Assembly (NCBI GenBank): GCA_964558295.1
Contig: CAZLDQ010000165.1
Coordinates: 1-12,821 of the forward strand
DNA: 12,821 bases
From: JBDKTH01 sp964558295
GTDB lineage: Bacteria > Planctomycetota > Planctomycetia > Pirellulales > Thermoguttaceae
Reading direction: 5' to 3'
Positions within the stretch are counted from its first letter, which is position 1. Every line of letters starts with the position of its first letter. This document shows, one piece after another, positions 7,658-12,821 of this stretch. Under the pieces are notes generated by a model. That model did no database searches. It was not told the DNA's origin and saw nothing but the letters and a program-made list of their open reading frames with translations. Both the position numbers and the translations under genes were made by a program.

Positions 7658-7697
7658 AAGAAAAAGATCAGGGGACGCCGGAATTTCCGACATCCCC
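7658..7697 (-). terminator. Rho-independent terminator of the lipoprotein gene
   Basis: On the minus strand an 11-bp stem (7697-7687 with 7681-7671, two G-U pairs, 5-nt AAATT loop) is followed after 5 nt by TTTTTCTT. The stem begins 28 nt after the lipoprotein stop codon. It separates that gene from the transporter gene downstream, which then needs its own promoter. Confidence 0.8.
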
Positions 7698-7725
7698 CGA
7701 AACGCTACGGTTGGTTCTTCTGTCG

Positions 7726-8139
7726 CTATCGGGCCATGGTCGACAATCGTGGCCCAGCCAGGGGGCGAGCCGCCGTTCGCCGTGAAGCGGTCCAGCCGGG
7801 GGTCTCGTTGGCCGTCGACGCCGGCTCGGCCGCCGGGCTCTCTGCGACTGCAGGCACTGCAAGCGTCGGTTCCTCCGCCCGTTGCTGCTGGGACGAGACA
7901 TCGCCGGAGCTCGGCATGCGATAATCCATTTCGTTCGGTTCGGTGGCCGGAGTCGGTTCGGGGAGTGGCACAGCTCCGGCAGTCAGGATCGAGCCAGCCC
8001 GCGTCTCGTCAGCACAACATGGACCGTCGCCAGTGAACGTGGGACCGCAATAGTCAAACGGATGGGCGCACATGCGGCACCCCATGGACAGCATGACTAG
8101 ACCGAGGATCAACCCGGCGAACCCCGCGCGTAACATCAT
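7726..8139 (-). CDS. Small Cys-rich lipoprotein, function unknown
   Basis: Predicted 137-residue lipoprotein. It starts MMLRAGFAG, has a hydrophobic core and ends its signal peptide with the lipobox LSMGC (Cys near residue 20). The mature part opens with CRMCAHPFDYCGPTF, then GDGPCCADETRAGSIL, giving five cysteines including the lipidated one. The remainder is low-complexity, rich in Pro, Ala, Glu and Thr, and ends with a basic tail (GWTASRRTAARP). I recognise the Cys motif plus RAGSIL as typical of small planctomycete lipoproteins of unknown role; this is recollection without a search. ATG 8139 is chosen over the open frame to 8325 because the signal peptide begins there and GAGGG lies 5 nt upstream. 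It diverges from the GT39-like gene and is followed by a clear terminator, so it is probably monocistronic. The cysteines may bind metal or form disulfides; no function is assigned. Confidence 0.82.
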   Translation of the reverse strand: MMLRAGFAGLILGLVMLSMGCRMCAHPFDYCGPTFTGDGPCCADETRAGSILTAGAVPLPEPTPATEPNEMDYRMPSSGDVSSQQQRAEEPTLAVPAVAESPAAEPASTANETPGWTASRRTAARPLAGPRLSTMAR

Positions 8140-8178
8140 CGAAGCCCTCGCTTGGCCGAAATACGATGTTGAGCCACA

Positions 8179-8206
8179 TTGACATGAGGGAATGCAACGG
8201 TATATT
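8179..8206 (+). promoter_or_regulatory. Near-consensus sigma-70 promoter of the GT39-like gene
   Basis: TTGACA at 8179-8184 is a perfect -35 box. Sixteen bases later TATATT at 8201-8206 matches the -10 consensus at five of six positions. Transcription would start near 8213, leaving a leader of about 50 nt to the GTG start at 8265. This promoter rules out the ATG starts at 8166 and 8184, which lie upstream of or within it. Confidence 0.7.
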
Positions 8207-8214
8207 CGGCCGAA
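8205..8214. promoter_or_regulatory. Palindrome at the predicted transcription start, possible operator
   Basis: TTCGGCCGAA is a perfect 10-bp palindrome overlapping the end of the -10 box and the expected start site. A related half, GGCCGAAATA, occurs at 8155-8164 between the two divergent genes. A repressor bound here would block the promoter. The motif is short, so chance is a real alternative. Confidence 0.3.
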
Positions 8215-8264
8215 AACTCTTCCTAATCCGCACCTTTTTCCAAAAATCCCTGCAAGGACGCGTT

Positions 8265-9794
8265 GTGTCGGGCCATTCTTCTGCCGACAAGCATGCCCAC
8301 TCTCGCCAGTCCTCCCAGTTGCCACTCGTTTTCTGGGGCCTGCTGCTATTGGCGTTTGCCTTGCGGGTCCCTGGGCTTACCCGACCGCTGTTGGGTAATT
8401 TCTCCACCAAGAGCGTGGTCTATGCGATGATGGTCCGCAACTGGGCTGAAGGCCGGGCAGCCCTATGGCAACCGACCATCGATTGCCTAGTCGGCGGTCG
8501 CCGGTCGCTCCATATGGCGGAGTTTCCTGTGTCGGCCTATCTGACCGGCCTGAGCTGGCGGGTTCTGGGGGGCTCGCTGGACGTTTGGGGTCGGGCAACC
8601 GCCGTGGCTTTTTCGGTCGCCTCGGTGGGACTGCTCTATCTGCTTGCGCGCCGCTGCCATGGCCCAAGGGTCGCCTTAGGGGCGGGCCTCACGCTCGCCC
8701 TCTCACCGGTCGCGGTGATTTACGGCCAGAACTTCATGATCGACGCCTCAATGGTCTTCTTCGCCCTGGCGGCCTGGTACGGCGTGGTGCGCTGGCTCGA
8801 CTCCCACCAGCCCGGTTGGCTTCTCCTGGGCTCGCTGTCGTTCTGCTTGCTGGTGCTGAGCAAATTCTACCTGGCCGCCTGGCTTCTTCCCCTGACGGCG
8901 ATGCTTCTCTGGCCCCAGCGGTTTGCAACTCCACGGCTTGTTCAGGACGTTGAGCACACCTTCCCTACCGGCTTTTGGCCGCTGTATCTCCTGGCGGCGG
9001 CCGTGGCGATGGTTCCGGGCATCGTCTGGTACACCTACGTCTATCGGATGGCGATGCCCGAGAGCCCCTGGGCCCCGTACATGTACACCTCCCTGCAACG
9101 CAATGCTCAAGGGAGTCCCCTGTTTGATCGGATGCTCTGGAACCCGGATTTCTATCGTCAACTGCTTGATGACTGGACCGGCGTGGTGCTCACGCCGATC
9201 GGATTCGTGCTCCTCTTGGCCGGCTTTCTCGATCGCACATGGCGCCAATACATTCTTTGGTTCGTAGCTGCCGCGGTTGTCGTGGCCGCAATGCCCGTAA
9301 AGTTCTTCAAAGCGAACTACTACTACGTGGCTCTGCTGCCTCCCTTCTGCATTCTGGCGGGCCTCGGCTGGCAAGTCCTCCAGGAACGCCTGCCCTGGAG
9401 TCGTCGGGCAGTGGTGGGCTTGCTGGCGATTTGGGTCGTCTTCTCCCTTCGCTACTCCGTTCGCCCAGCGTTTGTCACGCCGGAAGAAGACCGAGCTGTA
9501 GTGGCTGCGGGTCTGGCCACAGAGAAGCTTACCGCCCCGGACGAACCCATTGTGACGATGCACGGCGACGCCATCGATCTGCTCTACTACTGCAACCGTC
9601 CCGGCTGGGCCATTCCGCCGGACGTTCCGGATCTGGCCGACGTTCTTCGCAGTTTCAGCCGGCAAGGGGCACGCTATTTGGTCGTCGTCAGTCCGGCATC
9701 GGCGACGATCGCCACCCGCGGCCAGACTGCGCTAGCCAGTGTGGAGCCAGCGGCTAGGGGCGAGGGTTATGCGGTCTATCGTCTGGCCCGATAG
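8265..9794 (+). CDS. GT39-like polytopic glycosyltransferase (GT-C fold)
   Basis: Predicted inner-membrane protein of 509 residues with about ten hydrophobic segments and a soluble C-terminal tail of roughly 110 residues. GT-C enzymes of the ArnT/PMT type move a sugar from a polyprenyl-phosphate donor to an acceptor on the outer face. Family-like features are RVPGLTRPLLGNF after helix 1 (34-46), AEFPVSAYLTG (85-95), IYGQNFMIDASMVFF (152-166), FLDRTWRQY (321-329) and NYYYVALLPPFCILAGLGW (351-369). The first loop lacks the usual DE pair seen in ArnT-like proteins (here GNFSTKS), so the catalytic acid is uncertain; E86 and D160 are candidates. GTG 8265 is chosen because AAGGA lies 6 nt upstream and a strong promoter lies just before; the ATG at 8166 precedes the promoter. 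It converges with the heparinase-fold gene 40 nt downstream. The GT2 gene nearby could supply its donor. The acceptor is unknown. Confidence 0.82.
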   Translation: MSGHSSADKHAHSRQSSQLPLVFWGLLLLAFALRVPGLTRPLLGNFSTKSVVYAMMVRNWAEGRAALWQPTIDCLVGGRRSLHMAEFPVSAYLTGLSWRVLGGSLDVWGRATAVAFSVASVGLLYLLARRCHGPRVALGAGLTLALSPVAVIYGQNFMIDASMVFFALAAWYGVVRWLDSHQPGWLLLGSLSFCLLVLSKFYLAAWLLPLTAMLLWPQRFATPRLVQDVEHTFPTGFWPLYLLAAAVAMVPGIVWYTYVYRMAMPESPWAPYMYTSLQRNAQGSPLFDRMLWNPDFYRQLLDDWTGVVLTPIGFVLLLAGFLDRTWRQYILWFVAAAVVVAAMPVKFFKANYYYVALLPPFCILAGLGWQVLQERLPWSRRAVVGLLAIWVVFSLRYSVRPAFVTPEEDRAVVAAGLATEKLTAPDEPIVTMHGDAIDLLYYCNRPGWAIPPDVPDLADVLRSFSRQGARYLVVVSPASATIATRGQTALASVEPAARGEGYAVYRLAR

Positions 9795-9834
9795 CTTGGG
9801 ACAACGCGTCAACCGCCCCCTGGAACCCATCCGC

Positions 9835-11568
9835 TCAGAATTCCCGGACGACGACGACTCGACGCTGCGTGTTGAGCTTCTCCACATACTCCGTCAAGTC
9901 CTCCCAGGGGCGGAGCACGGCTTGTTGATAGACGCCGGAGGCGGCGACGTAGGCGGCTTGGTGATCGGTGCCGAAGGCCATGCGGCGAATCTGGATGGTG
10001 GGACTCGTCAGCTCGATCGTATCGGTCACGCGAAGCGAGACGTGGCCGGCAGTCTTGGATGACAGGAATTCGAAGTGGCGAGTCAGGCGTACAGGACACT
10101 CGCGCCGGCCTGTGATCAGGCGTCGCTGCAAAAGACGCCGCACGAGGGTGCGACACCAACGGCCGACGAGCGTCATGCCCACGTGAAGGAGTGCTTGCTT
10201 CAGCGGGGTGACCGTTTCAAAGCGGCACCAATGGAGCGGGCCAGCGACGGTGAGAGAGTCTTTCTCACAGCGGTCGTCTCCCAGAGTGATTTGGCAGATC
10301 CCCTCACCCCGGCCCTCTCCCGGAGGAAGCAAGAGATTGGGCGTTTCAATCTCACGAGTCAGGTCATGCGATTGGGAAACGGCTAACCGGCCGTCGGCCG
10401 TTTCGAGGATCAATCCGGCGTCGGTCACCGGCTCACGACCTGCGGCGAAATGCTTGAACACGCCGCCGCGGGCCGCCGAGATCACGGTCTGCTGATCGGG
10501 CGTTCGACGCACGAAGATCTGAGCCTCGGGAAGATAGACGGTCACGGGGCCTTGCGGCGCGGGCATCGGCCGCGTCGGCGACCAATCGCGATAGGCCTCC
10601 AGAAGGCTGCCCAGCCGATGGGCGTACATCCGATCGTCACGGAAATGGGCCTGGGTGCCGGCGGACAGACTATGGAGGAAGCCGTCGGCCAGATCGGCAG
10701 CGTTCGGATCAGCGGCGGCCAACAGTTCCAGTCCATGGGGATAGAAATGGTAGGTCCCCCGGCTGCCATATTCCCCGGCATAACTGCCATCGGGGTGCAG
10801 AAAGAGCCGGGCAAAGGCCACCGCCCGGCGAAGCGGTTCGTCAAGCTGCGTGGTACCGGTGAGCCGGCGATACTGGGCCAGACAGTCAATCGTCACGGTC
10901 TGGTAGCCTGGGTCAGCTCCGCCGTACTCTTCGAACCAGCCTTCGGTGGACTGCCAGCCGAGGAGCCGTTCGATGCGATCGTCAGCGGCGCGGCGATACT
11001 GGTCGTCGCCGGTGATCTGGGCCACACGCACGAGCCCCAAAGCGGCCAGGGCATGATGGTTGGCCAGATGGCCCGATTCGTCGTGGGCGCAGAGCCAGTC
11101 GGCGCGTCGGCGGAACCAGGCGACCAACTCGGCGTCGTCGAGTTCCAACAACTCGTACGCCCGAGTGCAGGCCTGCAACGAAAAGACCGCCGCCCCCAGA
11201 GCCCGTTCAAAGGGATAGTAGTCGTCACACGAACCATCGGCGTGACTTGCCCGGGCAGCGAAACGAATCGCGGCAATCACGAGTTCCCGCACGCGAGGAC
11301 TGCCATGCCATCGATTACCGGGCATCGGAGTTGCATAGACCAAGGCCAGCGGCAGCACCCCCTCCTGATACATCTCCGAGGGAAAGCTGCTGGTGCGGTA
11401 GTGCCAGTACTCGCGATCGAGCGAACCATAGGTTGTCCGGAAGGGATTACGGTCGATCGCTCCGAGCAGACGAGGAATCTCGGCGAGGGCCTCGGTCAGG
11501 TACAACGCTCGCTTTGCCGGGTCCCGCAAGCATCGCTGGCCGTCGTTTGCTGGAGAGGCATAAGACAT
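9835..11568 (-). CDS. Heparinase II/III-like alpha/alpha-toroid protein
   Basis: Product of 577 residues. Residues about 20-330 are helical and Ala/Leu-rich with spaced conserved motifs: SFPSEMYQEG (61-70), ADGSCDDYYPFERA (110-123), HLANHHALAALG (167-178), GWFEEYGGADPGYQT (209-223) and GSYAGEYGSRGTYHFYPHG (261-279). This resembles the alpha/alpha toroid of heparinase II/III and alginate-lyase-like enzymes. From about 340 the sequence becomes beta-rich, as in their C-terminal sandwich. The Asn-His-His and the Tyr- and His-containing segments could be catalytic, but I cannot confirm activity. There is no signal peptide, which is unusual for a polysaccharide lyase and suggests a cytosolic role or a missing export signal. 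Residues 415-423 come from a genomic repeat (see 10300-10326). ATG 11568 has no clear ribosome-binding site. The GT2 gene ends 57 nt upstream, so co-transcription is likely. The fold is plausible; the substrate is unknown. Confidence 0.7.
   Translation of the reverse strand: MSYASPANDGQRCLRDPAKRALYLTEALAEIPRLLGAIDRNPFRTTYGSLDREYWHYRTSSFPSEMYQEGVLPLALVYATPMPGNRWHGSPRVRELVIAAIRFAARASHADGSCDDYYPFERALGAAVFSLQACTRAYELLELDDAELVAWFRRRADWLCAHDESGHLANHHALAALGLVRVAQITGDDQYRRAADDRIERLLGWQSTEGWFEEYGGADPGYQTVTIDCLAQYRRLTGTTQLDEPLRRAVAFARLFLHPDGSYAGEYGSRGTYHFYPHGLELLAAADPNAADLADGFLHSLSAGTQAHFRDDRMYAHRLGSLLEAYRDWSPTRPMPAPQGPVTVYLPEAQIFVRRTPDQQTVISAARGGVFKHFAAGREPVTDAGLILETADGRLAVSQSHDLTREIETPNLLLPPGEGRGEGICQITLGDDRCEKDSLTVAGPLHWCRFETVTPLKQALLHVGMTLVGRWCRTLVRRLLQRRLITGRRECPVRLTRHFEFLSSKTAGHVSLRVTDTIELTSPTIQIRRMAFGTDHQAAYVAASGVYQQAVLRPWEDLTEYVEKLNTQRRVVVVREF
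10300..10326 (+). repeat. Fragment of the dispersed CCCTCACCCC-GGCCCTCTCC repeat, inside a gene
   Basis: The stretch begins CCCCTCACCCC, continues GGCCCTCTCCC and ends GGAGG. It matches the core of an interspersed repeat found in many bacterial genomes, recognisable in translation as PLTPALS; the plus-strand reading here is DPLTPALSRR. The usual second arm (GGGAGAGGG-type) is not present downstream, so this is a partial copy. It is in frame within the heparinase-fold gene, where it encodes PPGEGRGEG. Confidence 0.7.
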
Positions 11569-11625
11569 GGTCGCAACTGGGAGCGTGGAGCGAGAGTCAT
11601 CCGCAAACGACCGAGCGCCGACCGT

Positions 11626-12558
11626 TCAGCGCCGATGGTGAGCCACGATTACCTCGGCCAAGAGGCCCAGCATACAGGTCATGAAGCCGGCTACCATGAC
11701 CACGATGTCCGACTCCTGCATGCTGCCCGTCCAAGCAAAACTGGCAATGCTCTTGGCGAACCCTGCGGCGATCATTAGCCCGGAAAGTGGGAGGAACACT
11801 TTGAGGGGCCGGAAGTAGAGGACCATCCGTACGACGGTGGCGAGGTAGGCCAGGGTGTCTTTGATCGGATGGAACTTGCTCCGCCCGATGCGCGGCCGGT
11901 AGGCGGTCGGCACGTATTTGACCGCATAGCCGTTGGTCAAAAAGGCGAGCGTCATCGTGGTCACGCAACTGAAGCCGTCGGGAATGACCCAGAGCCAGTT
12001 GAGCATGATATCGCGTTTGAAGGCTTTGAGGCCCGTATTCAAATCGGGGATCTTGTGGCCTGTCAGGTAGCAGGCCAACTTGCGGATAAACCACTTGGCC
12101 GGACGCCGCAGCCAGGGGAGTGTCCCCTGTTCGCTGGTCCGGGCACCGTTGACCTGGTCGTAGGCCGGAAAGTAGCGGAGCAATTCGGGAATCGCGTCGG
12201 CCGGATAGGTGCCGTCGGCATCAAGCATCACGATCAGGTCGCCCCGGGCCTGACGAATCCCAACTTTACGGGCTGCGCCGGCCCCGCGACGTTCCACGCA
12301 ACGAATGACCCGCACCGGGCACTGCCAACAGGTCATGGCAAACTGCTCGGCCAACTCGGGCGTGCCATCGGTCGAGGCATCGTCGACCACGAGGATTTCG
12401 TAGCGGAGCGGCTCATCGGCCAGGGCCTCGACGATCTCGGCCAACACCCGTTCGATGGCCTTTTGTTCGTTATAGGCTGGCAGGATCACCGACAATTGAC
12501 ACTGCTGGTCCAGATGGGCGGCGGACGCCGTCACGACTTCGGTCTGCCAACCTTCCAT
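11626..12558 (-). CDS. GT2 glycosyltransferase, DPM1/GtrB-like polyprenyl-phosphate sugar synthase
   Basis: Likely transfers a sugar from a nucleotide-sugar to polyprenyl phosphate on the cytosolic face of the inner membrane. The 310-residue product has a GT-A domain with SVILPAYNE (23-31), ILVVDDASTDGT (55-66), RGAGAARKVGIRQA (91-104) and the DXD metal site in MLDADGTYP (111-119). It also has DLNTGLKAFKRD (172-183), a signature of the DPM1-like subgroup, and GRSKFHP (225-231). Two C-terminal membrane segments follow (about 250-272 and 285-306), a GtrB-like layout. ATG 12558 is chosen because GAGGG lies 7 nt upstream; the longer frame to 12633 adds 25 basic residues without a site. The heparinase-fold gene follows after 57 nt. 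A lipid-linked sugar made here would suit the GT-C enzyme encoded nearby. The sugar is unknown; the family is confident. Confidence 0.9.
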   Translation of the reverse strand: MEGWQTEVVTASAAHLDQQCQLSVILPAYNEQKAIERVLAEIVEALADEPLRYEILVVDDASTDGTPELAEQFAMTCWQCPVRVIRCVERRGAGAARKVGIRQARGDLIVMLDADGTYPADAIPELLRYFPAYDQVNGARTSEQGTLPWLRRPAKWFIRKLACYLTGHKIPDLNTGLKAFKRDIMLNWLWVIPDGFSCVTTMTLAFLTNGYAVKYVPTAYRPRIGRSKFHPIKDTLAYLATVVRMVLYFRPLKVFLPLSGLMIAAGFAKSIASFAWTGSMQESDIVVMVAGFMTCMLGLLAEVIVAHHRR

Positions 12559-12821
12559 GGTGTGGCCCTCAATGCATCTTGCCTGGGATGAGCCAAGCCT
12601 CCGCAGCTTGCTCGCTCGGGGGGGACGTTTCACGGACCGCGGGCGGTTCCGACGAGCTGTCTGCCGGACGGGATGACGGCATTCTTCGAAACCACCTAGC
12701 CTAAAAGGTACTTATAACACGTCAGCCTAGAGGCTTCCAAGAGCAGTCCGGCGGCAAATTGGGTGATGGGGTGCACGTCAGCTTTTGCGCGCAGTGGCGG
12801 TGAGCGAGAAACGTCAATAGG
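12559..12821. other. Right-edge region without a supported gene
   Basis: I see no convincing gene here. A minus-strand frame is open from the right edge for 41 codons to a TAG at 12696-12698 and reads ...HPITQFAAGLLLEASRL...; it could be the C-terminus of a gene further right or chance. A plus-strand frame from ATG 12766 is open to the edge, but is too short to judge. A promoter candidate for the GT2 gene lies at 12711-12740. Confidence 0.4.
12711..12740 (-). promoter_or_regulatory. Promoter candidate for the GT2-heparinase-fold unit
   Basis: On the minus strand, TTGGAA (12735-12740) and TATAAG (12711-12716) are separated by 18 nt and match the sigma-70 consensus at four and five of six positions. 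Transcription would start about 145 nt upstream of the GT2 start. It overlaps the short open frame at the right edge; if that frame is a real gene, the promoter would lie in its 3' end. Confidence 0.45.

Noticed and set aside
8166..8264. ATG starts at 8166 and 8184 for the GT39-like gene
   Set aside because: They lie upstream of or within a near-consensus promoter and have no ribosome-binding site; GTG 8265 has both in the right places.
8140..8325. Upstream extension of the lipoprotein frame
   Set aside because: It crosses the divergent promoter and the GT39-like start region and would place the lipobox about 80 residues into the protein.
9795..9834. Possible bidirectional terminator between the GT39-like and heparinase-fold genes
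   Set aside because: I found no stem longer than a few base pairs and no T-tract in the 40-nt gap.
10450..11778. 442-residue plus-strand open frame
   Set aside because: It is antisense to the heparinase-fold gene and the end of the GT2 gene. Both opposing genes show family motifs, and this frame shows none.
12559..12633. Upstream start for the GT2 gene at 12633
   Set aside because: The added 25 residues are basic and unlike the family N-terminus, while ATG 12558 has a GAGGG site at good spacing.

Overview
The window looks like a piece of a planctomycete chromosome. The evidence is a GC-rich sequence with GC-ending codons, a short Cys-rich lipoprotein of a type I associate with planctomycetes, a DcaP-like outer-membrane barrel behind an Ala/Pro linker, and an edge fragment resembling the small helix-turn-helix proteins found beside IS66-type elements in that phylum. 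This assignment rests on recognised sequence patterns; no database search was run.

Layout, left to right. (1) Bases 1-254, minus: a gene fragment running off the left edge, with an HTH-like core. (2) 426-2093, minus: a 555-residue porin-like barrel with signal peptide and Pro/Ala linker, followed by a hairpin at 360-390. (3) 2094-2612: a 519-bp divergent intergenic region with a strong GC hairpin and no convincing gene. (4) 2613-3902, plus: glgC, ADP-glucose pyrophosphorylase. (5) 3917-7551, minus: a probable two-gene unit, an Nramp-related transporter followed 38 nt later by a stand-alone N6-adenine DNA methyltransferase with its own target-recognition domain and no visible nuclease. (6) 7726-8139, minus: the Cys-rich lipoprotein, ended by a good Rho-independent terminator at 7658-7697. 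(7) 8265-9794, plus: a GT39-like membrane glycosyltransferase, driven by a near-consensus promoter at 8179-8206. (8) 9835-12558, minus: a probable two-gene unit, a DPM1/GtrB-like GT2 glycosyltransferase followed by a heparinase-fold protein whose coding sequence carries part of a widespread genomic repeat.

How the genes may work together. The right-hand third reads as an envelope-glycan module. The GT2 enzyme would make a polyprenyl-phosphate sugar at the inner membrane, the GT39-like enzyme could use such a lipid-linked donor on the outer face, and the heparinase-fold protein may act on a polysaccharide. GlgC supplies ADP-glucose for glycogen and is transcribed alone. The methyltransferase and transporter have no evident shared function beyond their arrangement.

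Several starts were moved downstream of the longest open frame on the basis of ribosome-binding sites, signal peptides or promoters. The clearest case is the GT39-like gene, where the ATG starts at 8166 and 8184 lie in or upstream of the promoter and a GTG at 8265 follows a good AAGGA site. I found no rRNA, tRNA or CRISPR array, and no complete mobile element.
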